Assembly (NCBI GenBank): GCA_037783415.1
Contig: JAZGTN010000097.1
Coordinates: forward strand, 2,170,001-2,234,000
From: Leptasterias polaris
Lineage: Eukaryota > Echinodermata > Asteroidea > Forcipulatida > Asteriidae
DNA: 64,000 nucleotides
Reading direction: 5' to 3'
The notes beneath the pieces were generated by a model, which was not told where the DNA came from, ran no database searches, and was given only the letters and a program-made list of their open reading frames with translations. Each line of letters begins with the position of its first letter. Position 1 is the first letter of the stretch. Positions 1 through 10,994 of this stretch are shown one piece after another. The position numbers and the translations under genes are program-made.

Positions 1-18
1 CGACTAAGTCAATGTTAA

Positions 19-231
19 CCCTCCTACTGTTCGCAACATTTTCAAGTGAGTTGACCAACCATTTGAAACCATTCAACTGCCAAAGTTGTGTATGGTGGCA
101 CAACTGTGCACAGAACTAACTGTGTACTGTGTACATGCATTCCCTCATGGTATCATATTGCAAGGCTGGCATAGCTTATCTATCATTCAAAACCACAGTG
201 AATGGTATTGAATGGTCAGACAGCAAGAGGG
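19..231 (+). mobile_element. TTAA-flanked MITE, family 1, copy 1
   Basis: 213-bp non-coding element between TTAA at 15-18 and 232-235. Ends are imperfect inverted repeats beginning CCCTCCTACTGT and, on the other side, CCCTCTTGCTGT. Nearly identical to the copy at 18455-18667. Confidence 0.85.
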
Positions 232-461
232 TTAATGTAAATAATCGCATCATGGGATTGAATAAATGCAGTGATTTTATAAACTTCTCTTTGTGTACCT
301 GTGTAAATAATTTAGTTTGTGTTGTGTCCCACAGTTTGATGAGCAAGTGATCCTACAAAAAAGGTTACCAGCCAAAATAGCAGGTCACATGAACAATCTG
401 TGACTGGTATACTGCTTTTGTTTGCTTAGCAGAGACATTTTAAGCACTATTTTCTGCTTAA

Positions 462-3424
462 CCCTTTGAACCCTGCATTGTTTATGTGCATTGACCTGCT
501 CACCCTGCATTGTTTGCACATATTAGCATATTTTAGCAGTATTTTGAGACTTCAACTTTACCTCACTCCTATTAGTTTATTTTATGTGTGGACACATGTT
601 TGTTTGATTGAATAAAGGTTGTCTAACATGTTTACATCAATATAGTAAATAAATCAATATATAACAAAATATTGTTTGGTTCATGTAATCATGAAAACAG
701 GAAAGTTTTTTCATTTTTTATTTTTTTTTTCTTCGAGTCGGGGTTTATACACAAACCAAACAATATTGTTTGCTACTTGTTATTTGCTCACTTACTCTAT
801 AGCCAGTACCTCACTTTGGTATGCCAGTTGTGCCAACAGTTGGACCCTTCCCGTCCAATGCACAAGTACGCTTTGCATTGGACGCACCAATGCACTGTTC
901 GATGCTTTGTTGGCAAGTCTCTGTCCAAAGCATCAGGATTGGCGAGACTTGCCCTCCTATGTTTTTCTAGGCACACCACGCAGCGATGGTTCCTTGAGTT
1001 GTGGGGTCCCCTTTGCACCTCGTGAATCCCATAATTCATTAGTCGACTCTCTAGATCAGCTGTAGAATGGCGGCGACCTCTCTGCGAGTTGTTACGTACA
1101 TCACCGACCAGTTCCAAACATAGCTTTTCCAAGAAGAAGTGGAATGTGTAAACTCTCCTTCCAGGTGCACTGTGTGGCTTCTGATAGTCCATCTGAATAT
1201 AGCTGTTGTATGCTGCCCACATGAAGAATTTCATGAGTAGTCGTCTTGGCCATTTATAATGGCGACGGCACTTTTGGAGCCTTGTCATTTGGTCGTTCAA
1301 GTCAGTGCCCCCCATGTGCTTGTTGTACGACTTCACAGCTTCGGGGCAGTTGATTGGAACCCTTTTCTTTTGGGCGGCATCATACCTTTGCACTGTTGTG
1401 ACTGGAGTATCCACATAGATTGATGTGACGAAAAACACTGGCCTCTTGTCACACCATACAATAGCTGCAACGTTACCATTGAACAACATTACATGTTCCC
1501 CTTTGTTGAGATCAAAACCGCGTTGCTTCAGAGCCTTTGGAAAGGATATTCGGTTTGTCATGGCTGTGCCGCATATTCGTATTCCACGAGTCAGCAGTAA
1601 TTCTGCCAGCGTTACAGTGGTGTAAAATCTGTCAGTATACAATGTGTAATTCTGACCCCTGATGCTGTCTGTATCTGTCAACCTAACAACTAAGTTCCCA
1701 GTGACACCGATATCAGCGATTTGATTACCGTCATCTACCTTGCCAGTGTAGATTTCTGCATTTGTGATATAGCCCGTCTTACTTTCACACAAGAGAAATG
1801 TTTTGATGCCCCATTTGATCGGCTTTGACTTGATGTACTGCTTGAATGAAAGCATATTTTTTGTAGAGATCATTCCCTCATCCAAGGAGAGCTCACAGTC
1901 GGGTACATAATATCGCTTGAACTTTTCAAGAAGATACGTGAATACAGGCCTTGACTTGTATATCTTGTCTGTTTTATCCAGATCGGGGTCATCTTCATTC
2001 ACGCAGTGAAGCAATGACCAAATTGCGAGAAAGCGGTCCCGCGAGATAACCTTAGCGAACCCCGGCGTTTCCGTCAGCAGGTTATCATGGTTTCTCCAGT
2101 ATTGTTCGTAACGATCTTTGTAAATTAGCATTTCCATGGTCACTCTGCAGCCGAAAAATGCTTTAATCTCAGCAACAGTTACATCAACAAAGTTCTTTGC
2201 ACAGTAGTTACTTGGCTTAGCAGCCTTCACACGTGCTGCATTGCGGTTCGTTTCAGTTACCAGTAACTGCCATAAGTCGTTATCCCAGAATAAATCAAAA
2301 TATTCCAGTGGGGTACTGTCTACATTTATATTAGCAGGAATATTTTTGGGGCCAGGTTGTTCATTAGGCTGGAACTGAAGTGGCGTAAATCCTTGTGTAT
2401 CTTGTTTCCACTGGATATTTTGGGCAGCGTCTCTTGCGGCTGCAGCACGACCACCCCTACCTCGTCCACGTCCACGTCTCGGTCCACGTCCACGACCTCT
2501 CGTACCCCTACCACGACCTCTCGTACCCTTACCCCTACCTCTTGCTCTACCACGACCACGACCTAGGAGGGCTAGTGGAACTATTACTGAACTAGCAGCA
2601 CTAGAGTCACTATCGGTGTCACTGTCATGCGGATTGTTTGCTACTGGTAATGGTGCTGCATTTATGGAAACAGGTAGAGGTGCAAAAACAGATGGGAATA
2701 ATGGAGGTGTGGGTACAGCTGGTCTTGATGGCCCTCCTAAGCTTACCGGTTGGGGCTGCCGATCATCATCCATTGCTGTAATGCTTTCATTATCAGAGTC
2801 TTCGTCATACATGTCATCATCATGATCATCAATAACATCGTCGTCAATTTCACTCTCGAAATCGCTTGGATTCCCGTAATCCGAACTATTCAGGTCTTCA
2901 TCATCATCTTCTTCGAAGATCTGGGCAAGTAAATTTGTTGCACAAAGGCGCTTTGCCTGCATTTTGTTGATTTTTTTCCACAAATAGTCGGAAATCTTTG
3001 CTGATTGACACGAAAAGCATGAACTTTAGAACACATGGACTAGTGAAAAACATGTGGATGAACCGAAACATGCTCTATAGTTGGCTGTTTATTCTGTCAA
3101 GTTTCATTTTTCAAGTTAAAAATACGTGCCAAATTTTTTTTGAACTTTTTTTTCACGAAAATATTTAGAAAACTTGTCCCTTCATTTTTATGTTTTTTTC
3201 AAAAAAATCTGACATTTATTTAATTTTTTTTTGGTGGAAATAATAAAGAAGTGATTATTCTACCTGAGACTACTGTAAACAGACTTTCTGAGCGATCTAG
3301 CCCCCTCTAGTGACACTAATTATAAGTTCAACAAAAAACACTACTTGAAAGTCACATTCGCGGCTCTTCGGGTGAGTCTCCGTTTACGTTTAAGTCACAA
3401 ATGTGGCTCATCGGGTTCAAAGGG
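462..3424 (-). mobile_element. Complete piggyBac transposon
   Basis: The ends are perfect 12-bp inverted repeats, CCCTTTGAACCC at 462-473 and its complement at 3413-3424, flanked by the piggyBac-specific target duplication TTAA at 458-461 and 3425-3428. The subterminal motif CCCTGCATTGTTT occurs twice at the left end (471-483, 501-513). It contains one long intact transposase on the minus strand. It is inserted in the right TIR of a copy of the CTTAAG MITE family: joining the flanks recreates the MITE's terminal sequence. All ends and the ORF are preserved, so the insertion looks recent. Confidence 0.95.
797..2983 (-). CDS. piggyBac-type transposase (PGBD4-like)
   Basis: Intact 728-residue ORF that catalyses cut-and-paste transposition at TTAA in the nucleus. 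The N-terminal third is disordered: an acidic Asp/Glu-rich stretch (about 24-74) and an Arg-Gly tract (about 141-178). The DDE_Tnp_1_7 catalytic region spans about 225-600. The three expected aspartates are visible: D368 in SLDEGM, D451 in YTDRFYTT and D561 in MGGTDLNDQ. The C-terminus (about 665-728) has the cysteine-rich DNA-binding region with CVVC, CVQC and NCWHNWH. Length is above the roughly 600 residues of the classic moth enzyme because of the RG-rich N-terminus. No frameshift or stop is seen. Activity is inferred, not shown. Confidence 0.95.
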   Translation of the reverse strand: MWKKINKMQAKRLCATNLLAQIFEEDDDEDLNSSDYGNPSDFESEIDDDVIDDHDDDMYDEDSDNESITAMDDDRQPQPVSLGGPSRPAVPTPPLFPSVFAPLPVSINAAPLPVANNPHDSDTDSDSSAASSVIVPLALLGRGRGRARGRGKGTRGRGRGTRGRGRGPRRGRGRGRGGRAAAARDAAQNIQWKQDTQGFTPLQFQPNEQPGPKNIPANINVDSTPLEYFDLFWDNDLWQLLVTETNRNAARVKAAKPSNYCAKNFVDVTVAEIKAFFGCRVTMEMLIYKDRYEQYWRNHDNLLTETPGFAKVISRDRFLAIWSLLHCVNEDDPDLDKTDKIYKSRPVFTYLLEKFKRYYVPDCELSLDEGMISTKNMLSFKQYIKSKPIKWGIKTFLLCESKTGYITNAEIYTGKVDDGNQIADIGVTGNLVVRLTDTDSIRGQNYTLYTDRFYTTVTLAELLLTRGIRICGTAMTNRISFPKALKQRGFDLNKGEHVMLFNGNVAAIVWCDKRPVFFVTSIYVDTPVTTVQRYDAAQKKRVPINCPEAVKSYNKHMGGTDLNDQMTRLQKCRRHYKWPRRLLMKFFMWAAYNSYIQMDYQKPHSAPGRRVYTFHFFLEKLCLELVGDVRNNSQRGRRHSTADLESRLMNYGIHEVQRGPHNSRNHRCVVCLEKHRRASLANPDALDRDLPTKHRTVHWCVQCKAYLCIGREGSNCWHNWHTKVRYWL

Positions 3425-3999
3425 TTAAAGCTGCGGTATAAAATTGGGTCCGGTCTTAAAGACAAATCCAAGCAACAATCACTCGCTGCCATGATTGGGT
3501 AGACATTGTTCCATACATTGTTGCCCAGTGTGATTATATTTTACACATCACAGACCTCTGATGTTGACGCAACTGTCTGAATCACCGATCACATCACAAT
3601 ACAAAACCAGCCTTAATATTTGTACCAATAATGTCAGAAAAAATCTGGAACAGGACCAAAAATGGATTGGTCTACACCATAGAGATTTATAATAGAACTA
3701 GAGGTAGCACTCGCAATGTCAAACACCTAACTCCGCTGACCTGCCATGGGCATGGATCCATGTGGGTAAATTGCATACAAGTGTCCACTTAGAAAATGTT
3801 TGCTGTGTAATATGATGGGTCAGCACCATTTTCTCATTGGGCAGAAATGCACCTTGCTGGGCCGATTTAAATGGTTGTGTTCGCCCTTTAGTTCATATGG
3901 TCTATACACAAACTATTTAGCCGCAATTTAGCTTTTGGCTCGATCTACAAAAAACAAAAATTCCTGCAAGACATTTTTTATTCTCAAAGTTGGACTTAC

Positions 4000-4113
4000 C
4001 CCCTGTTTGGCCTGAATCCCCCTCAACCTTTCCTGGTAGAAGTCGTAGACAAACTGAGCCATGTGGGGCATATCATCCACTATCAGAGGTTGACCAAATG
4101 GAGTTTCTTCAAC
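4000..4113 (-). CDS. AQR: AQR exon 37 (residues 1346-1383)
   Basis: [20 protein letters not shown] then [18 protein letters not shown], followed by a GTAAGT donor. At least one more exon must follow to the left; I could not identify it in 1-3999. Confidence 0.88.
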
Positions 4114-7100
4114 CTTACATTGTAGGAATAATTATTGAAAGAGAAGTTAATAAAGAACCATGATTAAGGGGGGGGTAACACCTAAATACACACTTTATTA
4201 TAAAACCACTGCATTTTCTGGTCCGATTCCCTTGGGAAATTATATGGTTCTAACTCTAATCTAAATATCCAGTTACAAACCACAAGGGAATCTGACAGGC
4301 TAAAACAAATTCAAATATTTTAGGGTTGAAAAAAAAAGAAATGTACAATAGTGGGATTTTAACCGGAGGTTGTTGGTTCAAATCCCGCTCCAGTCAATTT
4401 TTGCTATATTTCAACCCAAAATTTTCTAAGGCCATTCCAATTTTATTAGTTGGTTTACGGATTTTTTAGGTGTTGAAAAAAGAAAATTAAAAAAATTATG
4501 ATGATAACAGATAAGTGTCGAAATCCGTTGGCCGACAACCAAAGATCTGCTTATATATTGGGATGTGCCTCCATATCCATCTCGCTATTCCATGTCAGGT
4601 CCAATAAGCCTATTATAAGAATTTTGCATCTTTTAAATTTCTGTTTAATACCATAATTATTATAATTTTTTTTTAAATCTCTTTGTGAGATTTATTTATT
4701 ATTCTGCCACCGAACACATGAATGGATACAAAAGGTGCTTTTTGGTTGTGAGAAAATTTTATTTGACACACTTAAAAACTCTGGACTACCCACCCAAATT
4801 TATAAAATGAAGATAAATGGTTCTGGACTGTATATTAAGAACAAAAATGAATTTAACTGCTGCTTAATTTTAAATTGCTTCCTAACATTTTGGACATTAT
4901 CTGGCGTATGTAATGTAGGGTCGAAGTGAATGCTCATGTGCTTGTTGCACTGTCAGATGCCCTACAACAAGATTCACAACCCCCAAACAGAAAGTGACAA
5001 AGAACTGCTCCAAAATCCATGAAAGACCTGTATAAAATACTTTAATATGGTGGTACGTTGTGTAAGATACAATTATCCCCCCCCGAAAAAAAAAATCGGC
5101 TTTGTGTGTCTATCCTCGAGAAGCGCATTCTTGGGATTTGCACATCCTGAAGATTGCACTGTGAAGGTTAAGCAGTTCAATCTCATATTGTGCGCTATCT
5201 AAAGATTGTGCAAATCCCAAGAATGTGCTAAACAAGTAAAGACTCACAACAGAAATTTTGAGTTCACATTGGTTCACATTTTTAGCCGAATTGTTTTTTT
5301 CTTTTCGAGAAATGTACCTGACACAATCGTACCACCATGTTAAGCAGCAACATCTCCTGTGTTCCTCTGGTGAGTTTAAAGTATTTTATAGAGGTCTTTG
5401 ATGGATTTTGGAGCAGTTCTAATTCAAATTGTCACTCAACTGAATTAATTTCCACGCTAAATACTAAATAGCCGTTCCGGCCGGAGGTAGTCGTCATGTC
5501 GACGGCACTTGTTGCAGTAAAATTGTACCTGAAGTTCTGAAGGGACTTTTCACTGACACCCGTTGCATTGGACAACGAACCGATAATTTAATCCAGTGAG
5601 ACAGCAATCAATAAGGTGTTTATCCAGCTTTCCTCCCTCTTTTACAGTCACTGAACAAGTATTTTTTGCTTGCGCTTGCCATCGTGATTTGGATCCACCA
5701 AACTTTGACAGAACGCTGCGACATAGCATTTTGTTTACATCATCAAGTATCAGACTATTTCGTTTACATCGCGTATTACACTTCCCGTCTAACACCCAAC
5801 CCCAGAGCCGCTGGTATTGCATACACTGATCTACCGAACGGTCCACATGGGCTGTTCTCTCTATTAAGCACAGCCCCATGCGCTGTGTGTATTTGATATC
5901 GAAACATGAGGGAGGCACAGAGTTACATGTAGCTAGCTCTTACAATGGAGCATAGCTCTCTCTGTGCCGTGCGCTGCCGGGCGGCGAAGCACTGTATCCA
6001 TCGGACCATGATCTACCGACGCAATGCGTGATCGAAAGAAACGTAACACGATGTTTTGGGGTGTTTTTTTCGCGACCCTTTTTCTCAATAAAAAGTCGAC
6101 TGATTAAAATATACAATTTTTAAATAATCTGACCAAAGTTTGAATATTAGAAGCCGGGCGGAAAAAAATAATTAAAATGTATGGATTTCCAAATTTATAT
6201 TTTTTTCGATTTTTCAACAAAATAAGTCGCCGCGATCCGTAAACCAACTAATAAAATTGGAACGGCCTAATCTAAATAAGTCAACTTGCTAGTTTCTTAG
6301 ACTAATTTTTTTTAGATGCTTTTTTATATTTTAGGTAGCCTTCTCAATTAAAAATAAAAGTACTTCCCCCGTAATCAAATATTTTTTCTCTCAAAAAGGT
6401 ACAATAATGTAGTTAAAGTACACATTCAAATCGGTACAAAGTTATAGGGTATCTGCACACTTTAAAATGTCAAATTTCAGACTTTTTAAGACCCTTTTAA
6501 TGCTGCATAAGGATGTCCTATACTTCAATGTATTATGACGCAACGATAGCCATAGCTGTAGCCGCCAATTCAGACACGGCCCTTTTTGAGAAGTACATTT
6601 CAGTGAGTGCATGGAGACAGCATCCGAAGAATGCTGAGCATAAATGAACTCTGTGTCCTACTGTGGAAGTGGCGTACTGGTTGACATGCATTGGTTGACA
6701 TGTGACATGCATATATGGCAAAATGGTGTCACGCTAAGTTTTTCATCTGTCCATTTGAATGATGTATTATCTATATGGCAAATTATTACCATACACGTGT
6801 ATTCCCTAATACCATTTTACCATACATGCCAGTATAAAATGGCGTTGTGCATCCATAGAATGGTATTGAGTTGGGCCGAGTTGGGCCAACTTACTTCTAT
6901 GGCAGAGAGTGACATTATTCTTACCTTGCGGGTAGTTGGATAGGTCTCCCTGGGTGATAGATGAAGCTGGAGAGGCCTCTCAACAAGCTGTGATATCAAA
7001 CAAGAGACCGAGTTTCAATATTCTGCCTCATTAATTTAGTGACATCAGGGCTCAAATTGTACACTGGACCGCAGCCAGTGGTTTAAATGTCAGGCCAGTA

Positions 7101-10100
7101 AACTTATTACCGGACAAGTCCGACGAATTTGTGCTTTTCAATTAAATAACAACACCTCATTCCTGTAAAATCTTGAATAGAAACAAATTCTGAACAAATG
7201 TTGACTTTGAATCTGAGAAATACCAATCAATTTTTGGGGTTAATGAAGTATACTCTACTGCTCCTGTTTAATGCTGTGGATACTTACCAAGTTGAATGTC
7301 GGTGAGAGCTCATAGCAATTCTGGAACAGAGAAACCCTCGCAAAGACATACAGCCCCAGCCGTGCACGAGACATCGCCACAACCAAACGGCGCACATCCC
7401 TGACAAAGAAAAAAAGAAATACACAATGCATAAGGTTACACTTATAATGCCAATGCAATATTTAATTAAACCCTCCAGTGTGGGAGTAACCCCAAAACCT
7501 AAAAACCTAAAAACCTAACACATGTTGTCAGCAAGACATCCGGAAGCCTGCTACAAAGAACAGATGGCTCCACTTTATCACAGGGTTAGATCTGGGTAGG
7601 TCTGAATTTCTGTCCAATCTTGTGCATGAAGTATATAAGTGGAAGTATTTTTCAGCCCCTCAAAAAACAACTCCTCAACTCTGGGACATGACCCCCCCCC
7701 TCTCAGATATGTGGAATGGTCCAGTCAAGGATATCAAGAACTTTGACTCCACAAGGGCATTGCATTTTGGGGAAAAAACATTAAAATAACAGTTCCATGA
7801 TTTAGTGTTACCAGCGCTGCGCTTGATAAAGGAATTATTTTAATGGTTATGAATGGTTTACTCATTCACAGGTTTGAGTGAAATCACTGGTTACCCAACT
7901 CCTTGGTTCCAGAAGACTTGCACAGTCTATAAGGAGGATTGAGGTCACCTGTGGGCAAGTGGGCCTAGGAAGTTTGGGTTATTCCCATCATACCAACCTG
8001 ATGTGTCCAACAGCCCTTGTTTTGACCAATGACAGAAGGATGTAGTCATTTTGCTGACCTTGGAATCTATCCACTGTAGTCACCTATATAGATCAAGTGG
8101 GAACAGACAAGCATTGAACAAGTTTTACAATTCAAACTTAACGGTGGCGAGTTTGATAAAAAAACATGTATCCCTAAAAAGGTATTCCAACTGCTGATGA
8201 AACTGAAAATATCATAAAAAAGTGTACAGCGAGCTCATTTAAAGGTAGAGTCATAGATAGATGTTTGTCAATGTACCGTAATTTCCTGCGGATAAGACGC
8301 GGGGAGTACAAGGCGCAGGGCCGTGAAATTACCCCCCAAAAATCAAGCGTCAACAGACAAGGCGCACTGCCGCACAAGGCGCATGATCTTACATGCACCT
8401 TTGACTGCAAACAGCAGACCGTATCGGTACATCGCCAAAAAGGGGTAATTTTGTTACCCTAAAAGTATCACGCTAATCAACACGTGAATAAATAGAAATC
8501 ACGTGCGCTTGAAACATGTAGAGACATGTAGAAAAGTTCATTGTAAACTGAAACCAACCTAGGCCTACCGTTCAGCGGTGTTTTCAGGAGATTCTTTCTG
8601 CCGTGTGTCACATGGAATTGAAGGGAGTTTAACCAACAGAGGGCGCTACCACAGGGCTGAAGGGAGTTTATTCAACAGAGGGCGCTACCATACTTGATTT
8701 CAAGTCTGAGACTGCGGTTATTTCTCTGCATCGGCCACGCAAAATTCCCCCGCAGATTGGCTATCACGCGCTCTAACTCGGTTCAAGACGGAGGTTTATC
8801 CACAAGAAGGCGCTGTTTCAGCCAATAATATATCGGCTATTAGGACAACTAAAAACCACGATCACAGACTTGGAACCAAGTCTATTCCGATGGGGACGTG
8901 ACATTATTGGGGTTTCTGTTGTTCACCGTTCACACAATAGAGGTTGGGTGAATGCGTTCGGCAAACGTTTAGATAAATCTGAATGCAGTATTAAATCGCG
9001 GCCATAAAGGAAGGGATGAACACGTTGCTGCATTGTTGGAATGAATTCACGGTCGTTATGTATAGGGACATGTGGCCACAAAGGCGGCTCAACACATTGC
9101 GTCATTGTCGGAATGAAAATCTGGCGACATTGTCTGGAGAGCTGAGCACTGATATGTACTACGTCAACAATGCGTGGTGAGTTGATGGTTGGCGACCGCA
9201 TTATAACCTGACCGCAGCTACATTAAATAGGGCCTAGATTATTTGCACGTCGGCCGCGGGCATTTTGATCTTAAGCGACATCAGACAAGGCGCACTGGAA
9301 TACAAGGCGCAGTGATGATTTTGTGGTCTAAAAAGTCAGATAAGACGCGTCTTATCCGCAGGAAATTACGGTAATGCTTAATCATTGGCAACATCATAAA
9401 GAAAGATACAATAAAGGTCAAATGTGGAAGTTTCAGCTGAATACAGTGTCTACTAAGAACAGCCAAAAAACGGTCACGGTATTTTCACAAGAACGTTAAA
9501 TCCATCCACATTTAGTGAGGTGACAGCGGGTACCAATTGCATCTCTGGCCGCAGCATTCGCAAACGGGAACCACCCCTCGTAAATCTGAGAAACAATTCA
9601 TCAATCGTTTCCCAGATTCAAATGTTTTTGGGTGAAAAATTATCCAAACCATATTACTTCGAAGGGAATCCTCTCTCAAAAAAGTTGATATATTACGAAC
9701 AGCTGCAGTGCTTCTTACAAAGTGAGTATTTATGGTCAATTCATTTTTGGAGAATTTACCAATCTATGACCCTACCTTTAATGTAGAAATGATCTAAGAG
9801 GAAGTTTTGACAGACTGATGCGTGAGTATTCAGACTTACCTTACTGGGCTGGCCTATGAGTGGGTTTCCTGCACATCGCTGGTTGATAACATCACGAATC
9901 AGATGTTTCTGACCGTTGTACGTTGTCAAGATGCTTATCTTCTCTGCCGGGTATCCCAGAAGCCTCATGTACATGAAGAGCGCCACCACATACTCCGCTT
10001 CAGCCAGGTTCTGAAGAATTGATCACATTATTTGTAATTTAATTATTTGATTAATAATAATTATTTATTGATATGTTTATTTTCATAATAACAATAATGA

Positions 10101-10957
10101 AATATTTTATTAACAATAATAACATTAATGACGTATTCTAGGCAGAAAATAATAATGACATCTTCTACAGCACAGGTATTCACAAAAGTACTCATGGTGC
10201 TTGCTGCAATAATAAAGCTCCTCTCTGGATGTCTTCCAATGGTGCAAAAGCAAGAAAAGCTGAAAAAATGCTGCTGCATAAAAACAGCAGCAGATTGTAC
10301 AGTAACAGGGCTCGAATTTGGGGAGAAAATCCACAAGACTACAGGGCTTGTAGCTCAAAATCTTTACTGGACCAGACATTTTTTTACAAGACCTGATTCA
10401 AAATGTGAAAAAACCCAAAAACTTGCTGCCACAGTTTAACATGCATTTGACTGCTTTTATATGAACCAGAACTGAGACAAGTAAGAGAAGAGTATACTTG
10501 ATTACTCATAGAATTGAAAGATAATTTATTAGACCCAAAGTCAACACTTGAACATAATGTGTTTCTGTTATTCAATTGAAAAACACAAGACCATCGGACT
10601 TGTTAGGTCATAAGTTTACTGGCCCAACACTAAAATTACTGGCCTCGGGCCTGTGGTCCAGTGTAAAATTCGAGCCCTGAGTAATCCAAAATCTTTATGG
10701 AAGTTAGATGAATTGATCATTAAAAAGATGCGTCTTCAAGACTGTTTTGACAATTTAGCTCTCTACCTGGTAGAAGTAAGGATTTGGTTCCGATTCTCCT
10801 ACACCGTTAAAGTCTTCCACATTGATCAACTGGAAGTCAAAACGGAACCCTGGGTTGGCTTTGTGAAACTCCTGCGTCAGGTGAACGTGGGGTAGGTTGC
10901 CAAGTTTCTTGTAACGCCAGTTGTACAGTGTGGCAATACTGCAAATCAAACATCGTC

Positions 10958-10994
<37 letters not shown>

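Larger units (their letters stand above)
355..3446 (+). mobile_element. CTTAAG MITE, truncated copy split by piggyBac
   Basis: Left part 355-461 and right part 3425-about 3446 are pieces of a dispersed palindromic MITE whose intact copies begin GCCCAATTTCATAGAGCTGC and end with the complement. The piggyBac occupies the TTAA of its right inverted repeat. Its own left end is missing. Confidence 0.75.
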
